Shown here piece after piece: positions 1 to 4,848 of a stretch of DNA of 8,122 nt. The position numbers and the translations under genes were made by a program. This DNA comes from Clostridia bacterium (GTDB taxonomy: Bacteria; Bacillota; Clostridia; TANB77; CAG-508), in assembly GCA_900754285.1 (NCBI GenBank), contig CAAECB010000038.1:1-8122 (forward strand), written 5' to 3'. The number at the start of each line of letters is the position of its first letter. Position 1 is the stretch's first letter. A model generated the notes under the pieces. That model saw nothing but the letters and a program-made list of their open reading frames with translations, ran no database searches and was not told where the DNA came from.

Positions 1-45
1 TCAGTAGGGCTTAAGCCCAGAAAAGCCAGAAGAAAAGCCTTCTAG
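1..45 (+). CDS. Possible last codons of TnpB (C-terminal tail)
   Basis: Frame 1 is open from the window edge to a TAG at 43-45 and encodes a short Arg/Lys-rich tail beginning SVGLKP. TnpB genes usually end inside the omega-RNA region with a poorly conserved basic tail, so the position fits. Fourteen residues are too few to establish homology, and the call rests mainly on context. It could equally be non-coding scaffold. Confidence 0.2.
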   Translation, partial: SVGLKPRKARRKAF

Positions 46-88
46 GCTAAGAACAAACCACGTGTTTTACACGTGGTTATGATTGAAA
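1..88 (+). ncRNA. Probable 3' part of a TnpB omega-RNA scaffold (partial)
   Basis: In IS605-type elements the right end is transcribed as an omega-RNA that binds TnpB. The scaffold ends at the element boundary, and the guide is read from the flanking DNA. The three successive hairpins (7-18, 36-48, 56-78) just inside the inferred boundary have the layout of such a scaffold. The guide would be the roughly 16-20 bases starting near 87-90, which here are dinD-like coding DNA read in antisense. The 5' part of the RNA is outside the window. Expression and an intact tnpB cannot be judged from this sequence. Confidence 0.4.
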
Positions 89-230
89 TACCGCTGTTTT
101 CACAAGCAATCATTTGTATTTTTTTGTTAATTACTTTTTTAAAATTTTCCCACTTAGAATATTGTAAAATAGGCATAAATTCTCTAGCATACCAAAATTC
201 AACACCATTTTCGTTAATATGTTTTATGCT
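87..230 (-). pseudogene. N-terminal remnant of a DinD-like (DNA-damage-inducible protein D / Bro-N type) gene
   Basis: The minus strand from about 221 down to 87 encodes HINENGVEFWYAREF, then YSKWENFKKVI and ACENSG. This matches the N-terminal signature of DinD and related phage antirepressor-like proteins, where a GxEFWxARE...L.YxxWxNFxxVI...AC.NSG pattern is expected. The match stops at the inferred IS605 boundary, so most of the protein is missing. The 5' side is also damaged: a TAA lies in frame at 231-233. Shifting frame there gives LEHFK, reminiscent of the residues expected just upstream, which suggests a frameshift. No intact start is visible. DinD proteins belong to the SOS response and are common on mobile elements. 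The gene is clearly non-functional here; that it was once dinD-like is fairly secure. Confidence 0.7.
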
Positions 231-289
231 TTAAAATGTTCTAATAAGTGCCAATGTTATTAATGTCCGCTTTTGTTCTTTTAGGCAAC

Positions 290-318
290 AAAAAAATCAA
301 CCATTTTCTGATTGATTT
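290..318 (-). terminator. Likely Rho-independent terminator of the tRNA-Leu gene
   Basis: Read on the minus strand, 317-310 (AATCAATC) pairs with 302-295 (GGTTGATT) as an 8-bp stem including one U-G pair, with a 7-base loop. Seven T residues follow directly (plus-strand A run at 290-296). It lies about 40 bases after the tRNA CCA end, where a tRNA terminator is expected. The stem is AT-rich, so strength is uncertain. Confidence 0.6.
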
Positions 319-358
319 GTGTATTACATTTGTTTCATAGTTCGAACAAATATATTAT

Positions 359-445
359 TGGTGCCGATGGTGGGACTCGAACCCACACGCCATTGCTGAC
401 AACAGATTTTGAGTCTGCCCCGTCTACCAATTCCAGCACATCGGC
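359..445 (-). tRNA. tRNA-Leu, anticodon CAA
   Basis: The minus strand folds into a complete type II tRNA of 87 nt including an encoded CCA. The acceptor stem GCCGATG/CATCGGC is a perfect 7 bp, with A as discriminator base. The anticodon arm is GCAGA/TCTGT around loop CTCAAAA, giving anticodon CAA (reads UUG). A long variable arm with 4-bp stem GTCA/TGGC and loop GCAA is the class II hallmark shared by Leu and Ser. The T arm is GTGGG-TTCGAGT-CCCAC. CAA is a leucine anticodon, so identity is firm. The gene has its own promoter (462-490) and terminator (290-318) and is divergent from rsmE. Mobile-element debris begins shortly beyond its 3' end. Confidence 0.97.
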
Positions 446-461
446 AAATAAGCATGTTCAT

Positions 462-490
462 ATAGTAACACAAAAAGCAAAAAATGTCTA
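462..490 (-). promoter_or_regulatory. Sigma-A-type promoter of the tRNA-Leu gene
   Basis: On the minus strand TAGACA (490-485) and TACTAT (467-462) are separated by exactly 17 bases. Both are close to the consensus. The -10 box ends 17 bases before the tRNA 5' end at 445, a normal leader for a tRNA transcript. Confidence 0.75.
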
Positions 491-544
491 TACTTTTTTT
501 CAAAAAAATCAACTTTTATAGAAAAAATAATATATTTAATATAC

Positions 545-573
545 TTGAAAAAAGAGGACAGAAATGATATAAT
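545..573 (+). promoter_or_regulatory. Strong sigma-A promoter with extended -10, driving the rsmE operon
   Basis: TTGAAA (545-550), a 17-base spacer and a perfect TATAAT (568-573), preceded by TG at 565-566 (TGATATAAT), make an extended -10 promoter. Transcription should start near 580, giving a leader of about 50 nt before the rsmE ATG. It is back-to-back with the tRNA promoter. It is the only clear plus-strand promoter seen ahead of the nine-gene run. Confidence 0.85.
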
Positions 574-589
574 GTCGACAACATAAAAA

Positions 590-633
590 AGGAGGGAAAA
601 ATATTAGAAAATAATCTAATATTAAAGAAAATG
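590..633 (+). promoter_or_regulatory. Shine-Dalgarno separated from the rsmE start by a perfect hairpin
   Basis: AGGAGGG (590-596) is a near-ideal ribosome binding site, but the first ATG is at 631, 34 bases later. Almost all of the gap is a perfect 9-bp inverted repeat, AATATTAGA (600-608) and TCTAATATT (615-623), with loop AAATAA. With the stem folded, only 3+7 unpaired bases remain between the SD and ATG, which is a normal spacing. The alternative is a start at codon ATA at 601, in frame and 4 bases after the SD. That would need a rare start codon and would add ten residues before the conserved MPKFFV. Confidence 0.6.
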
Positions 634-1401
634 CCAAAATTTTTTGTACAAGAAAAGCAAGTAAATAAAGGAATCATAACAGTAGAAGGAAAAGACGTAA
701 ATCACATAAAAAATGTATTAAGAAAAAAAGAAAAAGACGAAATAGAAATATGTATAATGCCAGAAAATAAAGAAGAAAAAGGAAAAGATACAATAAGTGA
801 AATATTAGAAATAAAAGAAGAAAGCATAAAATGTAAGATAAAAGAATATGAAGAAAAAGATGTAGAAGGAAATATAGAAGTAACAATATTTCAAGGGTTA
901 CCTAAAAGTGATAAAATGGAATTAGTAATTCAAAAATCAACAGAATTAGGAGTATGTAAAATAGCTCCAGTAGAGATGAAAAGATGTGTTGTAAAATTAA
1001 AAGGAAAAGATGCAGAAAAAAAGGTTGCGAGATGGCAAAAAATATCTGAAGTAGCAGCAAAACAATGTGGAAGAAGCATAATACCACAAATAAAAGAAAT
1101 TACGACAATAGAGTCAATATGTAGAAATATCCAAGATTTCAATAAAGTAATAGTTGCATATGAAGAAGAAAAAGAAAAAAAATTGAAAACAGAATTAAAG
1201 CAGCTAAAAGAAATTTTAAAAGCTGATGAGGTTTTAAAAATAGCAATAGTTATAGGCCCAGAAGGAGGAATTGACTATTCAGAAATAGAACAATTAGAAA
1301 AAGCAGGGGCAAGTATAGTAACATTAGGAAAAAGGATTTTAAGAACAGAAACAGTAGCGTTAAATGTATTAAGCAATATTATGTATGAATTTACAGAATA
1401 A
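631..1401 (+). CDS. rsmE: 16S rRNA (uracil-1498-N3)-methyltransferase, RsmE
   Basis: RsmE is a SPOUT (knotted) SAM-dependent methyltransferase that modifies U1498 of 16S rRNA in the assembled small subunit. At 256 aa the protein has the usual length of the family. It opens with the typical MPKFFV. An N-terminal PUA-like RNA-binding half contains HIKNVLRKK at about residues 25-33. The C-terminal trefoil-knot half has the family signatures IGPEGG at 208-213 and LGKRILRTET at 232-241, which form the SAM pocket. The N-terminal MPKFFV supports ATG 631 although the ribosome binding site lies far upstream behind a hairpin (see 590-633). It is the first gene after the operon promoter. Many shadow frames across it arise from its AT-rich, Lys/Glu-rich codons. 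Confidence 0.95.
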   Translation: MPKFFVQEKQVNKGIITVEGKDVNHIKNVLRKKEKDEIEICIMPENKEEKGKDTISEILEIKEESIKCKIKEYEEKDVEGNIEVTIFQGLPKSDKMELVIQKSTELGVCKIAPVEMKRCVVKLKGKDAEKKVARWQKISEVAAKQCGRSIIPQIKEITTIESICRNIQDFNKVIVAYEEEKEKKLKTELKQLKEILKADEVLKIAIVIGPEGGIDYSEIEQLEKAGASIVTLGKRILRTETVALNVLSNIMYEFTE

Positions 1402-1516
1402 AAAATATAAAATTCTGGAAGAGTAAGGCTACGAAATAAAAAGTGTTTCAAATAAAGTATTATGTTATTCATTAATGTCAGTTTTGGAGCTACATAAGAA
1501 AGGAAAGAATTTAACT

Positions 1517-2251
1517 ATGGAAAATAGTGAAAAAGAAAGCAAAGATTATATAACTATTTTAAAAGAAAAAAAGAAAAATAAAATACCAGAAAAAACATTG
1601 AAAAAGATATTTATAAATATTTTTTTTGCAATAATTGTAATGTTATATTTTTTTATAATAAATATAGCTTATACAGGTTTAACATTAGATAAACTAGAGG
1701 AAGCTATACAATTATTTTCAGGGATATATTTATTTGTAGGATTAATATTTTTAGAAAAAGCATATAAACAAGATAGTGGTGAAAAAACAATAATTTCAAT
1801 GGAATTAATGGTAGTATCAATGTATTCATTATCAATATTACATATAATAAAGAAATATCAATTTGATTTTCAAATCTATTTAACAGCATCATCATATATA
1901 TGTGCAATTTATTTTGTTTTAAAGTCAATAATAATTTATACTAGAAGCAAAATGGAGATGCTAGAAGGAATAAGTGATGTAAAAGAAATTGTAAAAAAAG
2001 AAGAACCTATAAAAAAAGAGGCAACCAAAAGAGAACCAAAAAAAGAAATTGAGGAAATAAAACGCAAGCCAAACAAGAAATCTGTAAGTGAAAATTCAAT
2101 AAATAAAAAGCCTGCGAGTAAAAATCAGACAAGTAAAAAATCCACAAGTAAAAATTCAACAACCAAAAAAAGTGTAAGTAAAAATTCGACAAACAAAAAA
2201 TCTACAAATAAAAAAACGAAGAAAACAGAAAAAACTATAAAAAGTAATTAG
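1517..2251 (+). CDS. Unrecognised four-helix membrane protein with Lys/Ser-rich repeat tail
   Basis: I do not recognise this 244-aa protein. It has a charged, Lys-rich N-terminus (about 30 residues). Four hydrophobic segments follow at roughly 31-52, 64-80, 91-111 and 119-141. The long cytosolic-looking tail is first Lys/Glu-rich (EIVKKEEPIKKEATK) and then built of decapeptide repeats of the type SVSKNSTNKK, ending KKTEKTIKSN. The positive-inside rule suggests both ends face the cytoplasm. ATG 1517 is preferred over the in-frame ATG 1475 because GGAAAG (1502-1507) precedes it, whereas nothing like a binding site precedes 1475; the longer form would be 258 aa. The gene lies between rsmE and yicC in the same operon. 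The basic tail could bind nucleic acid or anionic lipid, but that is speculation. Confidence 0.8.
   Translation: MENSEKESKDYITILKEKKKNKIPEKTLKKIFINIFFAIIVMLYFFIINIAYTGLTLDKLEEAIQLFSGIYLFVGLIFLEKAYKQDSGEKTIISMELMVVSMYSLSILHIIKKYQFDFQIYLTASSYICAIYFVLKSIIIYTRSKMEMLEGISDVKEIVKKEEPIKKEATKREPKKEIEEIKRKPNKKSVSENSINKKPASKNQTSKKSTSKNSTTKKSVSKNSTNKKSTNKKTKKTEKTIKSN
2081..2200 (+). repeat. Four imperfect 30-bp tandem repeats encoding a decapeptide
   Basis: The tail of the membrane protein contains four consecutive 10-residue units: SVSENSINKK, PASKNQTSKK, STSKNSTTKK and SVSKNSTNKK. A partial unit STNKK follows. At DNA level they are 30-bp units sharing AGTAAAAATTC-like cores. Such an array can change copy number by slippage, so tail length may vary between strains. 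Confidence 0.8.
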
Positions 2252-2280
2252 AAAAGGCTAATAAAAAGGAATGTGATAAA

Positions 2281-3156
2281 ATGATAAAAAGTATGACAGG
2301 TTTTGGAAAAAGTAGTTTAATTAATGAGCAAAGAGAATACCAAATGGAAATTAAAAGTGTAAATCACCGTTATTTAGATATAAGTGTAAAAATGCCAAGG
2401 CAGTTAAGTTATCTGGAAGAAACAATAAAAAAGGAAATATCATCAAAAGTAAAAAGGGGAAAGATAGAAGTATATATAACGTTTCAAGATAAAAGTAAAG
2501 ATGGTAAAAAAATAATATTAAATAAAGAGCTAGCAAAAGCATATATAGAACAATTAAAAGAACTAGCTATAGAAACAGAAATATCTACAGAAATAAATGT
2601 ACTAGAAATAGCAAATTTACCAGATGTATTTAGTGTTCAAGCAAATCAAGAAGATGAGAAAATTAAGCAAGAAATAATAGAATTAACCGATGAAGCAGTA
2701 AATAAATTAATAGAAATGAGAAGCTTTGAAGGAGCAAGAATTGCAGAAGATTTACAAAAAAGAATAAATGAAATTAAAGAAAAAATAATAAAAATATCTT
2801 CTATTTCTACTGGACTTATTCAAGATTATATAGTAAAATTAGAAAAGAGAGTAAAAGAATTGCTTAAATCAGGAGAGGTTGATGAAACTAGATTAGCACA
2901 AGAAGTTGTTATTTATGCAGATAAATGTTCAATAGAAGAAGAGGTAACAAGATTAAAAAGTCATGCAAATCAATTCGAACAAATGCTTAAAGAAGATATA
3001 GCAATAGGAAAAAAACTAGATTTTTTAGTACAGGAAATGAATAGAGAAATTAACACTATAGCATCAAAGGCAAATCAATTAGATATTATAAATGATGTTG
3101 TAGTTGTAAAGACAGAACTAGAAAATATAAGAGAACAAATACAAAATATAGAATAG
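2281..3156 (+). CDS. yicC: YicC family endoribonuclease
   Basis: YicC/YloC proteins form a widespread family with endoribonuclease activity implicated in RNA decay and stress adaptation. This copy is 291 aa, the normal length. It begins with the diagnostic MIKSMTGFGK, followed by the conserved EIKSVNHRYLDI at about 23-34. It ends with the C-terminal DUF1732 block GKKLDFLVQEMNREINTIAS (243-262) and a helical tail. AAGGA at 2266-2270, 10 bases upstream, supports this start. In Firmicutes the gene (yloC in B. subtilis) sits directly before remA, as here. Nothing is missing or broken. Confidence 0.95.
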   Translation: MIKSMTGFGKSSLINEQREYQMEIKSVNHRYLDISVKMPRQLSYLEETIKKEISSKVKRGKIEVYITFQDKSKDGKKIILNKELAKAYIEQLKELAIETEISTEINVLEIANLPDVFSVQANQEDEKIKQEIIELTDEAVNKLIEMRSFEGARIAEDLQKRINEIKEKIIKISSISTGLIQDYIVKLEKRVKELLKSGEVDETRLAQEVVIYADKCSIEEEVTRLKSHANQFEQMLKEDIAIGKKLDFLVQEMNREINTIASKANQLDIINDVVVVKTELENIREQIQNIE

Positions 3157-3157
3157 G

Positions 3158-3216
3158 AGAATTAAAAATAAGGTTAATTACAATTTTAATTCTTTTCAAA
3201 ATTAGGTTATACCTAA
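3158..3216 (+). promoter_or_regulatory. Two perfect inverted repeats in the yicC-remA gap
   Basis: AGAATTAAAA (3158-3167) and TTTTAATTCT (3184-3193) form a 10-bp perfect stem with a 16-base loop, followed by TTTC. Just after it, TTAGGT-TAT-ACCTAA (3202-3216) is a tight 6-bp dyad ending four bases before the remA SD region. The first could be a weak terminator or attenuator reducing read-through into remA. The second could mask the ribosome site or be an operator. Both are AT-rich and function is not demonstrable from sequence. Confidence 0.4.
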
Positions 3217-3234
3217 AGAAAGGAATGAGGTAAA

Positions 3235-3516
3235 ATGCAATTAGTGAATATAGGGTTTGGAAATATAGTATCTGCATCAAGAATAATAGCAATTGTTAGT
3301 CCAGAATCAGCTCCAATAAAAAGACTAGTGCAAGAAGCAAAAGATAATAAAGTAGTTGTAGATGCAACGTATGGAAGAAGAACTAGAGCAGTATTAATAA
3401 TGGATTCAGGCCATATAATACTTTCTGCAGTTCAGCCAGAAACTGTAGCAGGAAGGGTAGACAAAGATATTGGCCCTGCACCAGTTATTACAGAATTTCC
3501 AGAGGAAAAAGAGTAA
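3235..3516 (+). CDS. remA: RemA, extracellular matrix regulator (DUF370)
   Basis: RemA is a small DNA-binding protein that, in B. subtilis, forms higher-order assemblies and activates matrix (biofilm) operons and osmoprotection genes. This 93-aa copy is full length and strongly conserved. It has NIGFGN at 5-10, RIIAIVSPESAPIKR at 16-30, DATYGRRTRAV at about 43-53, and the SAVQPETVAGR stretch. Arg16 and Pro27 correspond to B. subtilis Arg18 and Pro29, positions where mutations are known to abolish function, so the DNA-binding core looks intact. GAGG (3227-3230) and AAGGA (3220-3224) give a good start. Its presence next to polysaccharide genes is suggestive, but remA is found in this housekeeping context in most Firmicutes. 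Confidence 0.95.
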   Translation: MQLVNIGFGNIVSASRIIAIVSPESAPIKRLVQEAKDNKVVVDATYGRRTRAVLIMDSGHIILSAVQPETVAGRVDKDIGPAPVITEFPEEKE

Positions 3517-3557
3517 AAAATAAAATTAAAAATATTAAAAAAGGTAGGTAATGTAAA

Positions 3558-3848
3558 ATGATGGTAAAACCAACAGTTAATGAATTATTAGAAAAGGCAG
3601 AAAATCGCTATGCGTTAGTTATAGCAACTTCAAAAAGAGCAAGACAATTATCAACAGGAGCAAAACCATTAACTTCTAAAAAAGAAGAGTCAATGGTAAC
3701 ATTAGCAGCAGATGAAATAGCAGAAGGAGAAGTAAAAATAGTAGAAAAAACTGAAGAACCACAAGATGATTTTAATGGAGAAATATTAGAAAATACAACA
3801 AGTGTTGAAGAACAAGTAGAACCAGGAGAAAATGAAAAAGGGGAATAA
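3558..3848 (+). CDS. rpoZ: DNA-directed RNA polymerase subunit omega
   Basis: Omega is the small accessory subunit that wraps the beta' C-terminus and promotes RNA polymerase assembly. The 96-aa protein carries the family core: KPTVNELLEKAENRYALV at about 4-21, then SKRARQL at 25-31. An ADEIAEGEVKIVE segment (about residues 51-63) matches the conserved A..EI..GK region. The C-terminal third is an acidic, low-complexity tail (many Glu/Asp), longer than in minimal omegas. Two adjacent ATGs (3558 and 3561) are possible starts; AGGTAGG (3542-3548) favours the first by spacing. In B. subtilis the order is gmk then rpoZ; here rpoZ comes first. The stop is 3 bases before the gmk ATG, so the two are probably translationally coupled. 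Confidence 0.93.
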   Translation: MMVKPTVNELLEKAENRYALVIATSKRARQLSTGAKPLTSKKEESMVTLAADEIAEGEVKIVEKTEEPQDDFNGEILENTTSVEEQVEPGENEKGE

Positions 3849-3851
3849 AAA

Positions 3852-4427
3852 ATGTTAGTAATATTGTCAGGAGTTTCAGGTGCAGGAAAAGATACGATAA
3901 AACAAGAATTAATAAAAAGAATGGAAAATGTAATATCACTTCCATCATTTACATCAAGAGAACCAAGACCTGGTGAAAAAGAAGGGGTGCAATACCATTT
4001 TATAACAAAAGAAGAATTTAAAGAAAAAATAAAAAATGAAGAATTTTATGAATATGATTTACATCATGAAAACTATTATGGAACATCTAAAAAATTAATG
4101 AATGAAAAAATAAAAAGTGGAAAAATAATAGTAAAAGATATTGAAGTAAATGGAACAGAAAATTTGATAAAAAAATTGGGAAATGATACAAAATTAGTAA
4201 CAATATTCTTAAAAGTGGAAAAAGAGGAATTAAAAAAGAGGCTAATTAATAGAGGGGACCATTTATCAGAAGCAGAGATGCAATTAAGATTAGACAGATT
4301 AGATTATGAGGAATCAAAAATAAAATTATATGATTATGTAATTAAAAATGATGATTTAGAAAAAACTGTCCAAATAATAATGACAATAGTAGAAAACGAA
4401 AAAAAATTAGAAGATAAAAACAATTAG
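3852..4427 (+). CDS. gmk: Guanylate kinase, divergent
   Basis: Guanylate kinase phosphorylates GMP/dGMP to GDP/dGDP with ATP. At 191 aa this is normal length. The P-loop is GVSGAGKDT (7-15), with Val where most Gmk have Pro and Asp where Gly/Ser is usual. The GMP-binding region keeps SFTSREPRPGE (32-42), NYYGTSK (74-80) and KDIEVNG (95-101). The lid and C-terminal part keep RLINRG (130-135) and YDYVIKNDD (160-168). The usual Pro-Pro after the IFI/L strand is replaced by Val-Glu (122-123). The catalytic framework looks complete, so activity is likely. The SD AAGGGGA (3838-3844) lies inside the end of rpoZ. Location next to rpoZ and remA supports gmk over a generic guanylate-kinase-like protein. 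Confidence 0.88.
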   Translation: MLVILSGVSGAGKDTIKQELIKRMENVISLPSFTSREPRPGEKEGVQYHFITKEEFKEKIKNEEFYEYDLHHENYYGTSKKLMNEKIKSGKIIVKDIEVNGTENLIKKLGNDTKLVTIFLKVEKEELKKRLINRGDHLSEAEMQLRLDRLDYEESKIKLYDYVIKNDDLEKTVQIIMTIVENEKKLEDKNN

Positions 4428-4448
4428 AGAAACCAAAGGTGGCAAAAA

Positions 4449-4778
4449 ATGGGAATATTAACAATAATATATATATTAGTATTTTTGGTATTTGCATTAG
4501 TGGCATTTGCAGCAATGCAGATAAAATTAGCAGGAATGCAAATAAAGGATTTTTGGGGATTTATAGAAGCAAACCAAATGCTAGATAAATTATATCATTT
4601 TGCAAAACAATATCAAAATATGTCTCCACAAGAGCAGGTAATATATTTAGCAGAAGCTGAAAAAATATTTTTAGCATTTGATAAAGTCCCAAATGAATTA
4701 TGGGAAGAAGAATATGAAAAGTATAAAGAAGTTCTAAAAAAGTATAATGATATAAGAATGATAAGATGGGCTTCGTAA
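4449..4778 (+). CDS. Small single-helix membrane protein of unknown function
   Basis: I do not recognise this 109-aa protein. One N-terminal hydrophobic helix (about residues 2-24, GILTIIYILVFLVFALVAFA) is followed by a short MQIKLAGMQIK repeat. The rest is a soluble, predicted helical domain of about 75 residues, rich in aromatic and acidic residues (SPQEQVIYLAEAEKIF, DKVPNELWEEEYEKY). The helix has no signal-peptidase site that I can see, so it is more likely an anchor than a cleaved signal. AAAGGTGG (4435-4442) at a 6-base spacing strongly supports the start. It follows gmk by 21 bases and belongs to the same transcript. Confidence 0.8.
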   Translation: MGILTIIYILVFLVFALVAFAAMQIKLAGMQIKDFWGFIEANQMLDKLYHFAKQYQNMSPQEQVIYLAEAEKIFLAFDKVPNELWEEEYEKYKEVLKKYNDIRMIRWAS

Positions 4779-4801
4779 AAGCAAAATAATTATTTATTTA
4801 G

Positions 4802-4837
4802 AGTTTTAATTATTTTTGAATTTAAAAAATTAAAACT
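4802..4837 (+). promoter_or_regulatory. Perfect 10-bp inverted repeat just upstream of the VanZ-like gene
   Basis: AGTTTTAATT (4802-4811) and AATTAAAACT (4828-4837) are perfectly complementary, and the stem can extend inward through T4813-4816/A4824-4827 past a bulged A. The repeat ends 3 bases before the SD AAGGAAGG (4840-4847). Only TTT follows, so it is at best a weak terminator. It may separate the gmk and envelope parts of the operon, or control access to the SD. Confidence 0.4.
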
Positions 4838-4848
4838 TTAAGGAAGGA

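Larger units (their letters stand above)
1..89 (+). mobile_element. Right end of an IS200/IS605-family (TnpB-type) insertion element, partial
   Basis: The first 80 bases are visibly richer in G+C than the flanking DNA and are packed with small hairpins. There is a 12-base palindrome at 7-18 (GGGCTTAAGCCC), a 5-bp stem at 36-48 (AGCCT/AGGCT, loop TCT) and a 9-bp perfect stem at 56-64/70-78 (AACCACGTG/CACGTGGTT, loop TTTTA). Such tip hairpins, without terminal inverted repeats, are characteristic of IS200/IS605 ends, which are recognised as single-stranded hairpins by TnpA. The boundary is placed at about 86-89 because dinD-like coding sequence on the other strand resumes there. The rest of the element lies left of the window. 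The family call is pattern recognition, not a database match. Confidence 0.6.

Noticed and set aside
324..512. 62-aa minus-strand open frame over the tRNA
   Set aside because: It simply translates the tRNA-Leu sequence itself and has no ribosome binding site of note.
312..521. 69-aa plus-strand open frame over the tRNA
   Set aside because: It is the antisense of tRNA-Leu; the GADGGTRTHTP stretch is a well-known spurious translation of tRNA genes.
674..886. Leu/Phe-rich minus-strand open frame inside rsmE
   Set aside because: Reverse complement of Lys/Glu-rich codons gives Leu/Phe runs. The sense frame is a clear RsmE. The same applies to the other minus-strand frames within coding genes.
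1475..1516. Upstream ATG 1475 as start of the membrane protein
   Set aside because: It has no ribosome binding site and would add 14 residues; ATG 1517 has GGAAAG upstream.
2081..2200. CRISPR array
   Set aside because: The 30-bp units are contiguous, imperfect, in frame and encode a decapeptide; there are no spacers.
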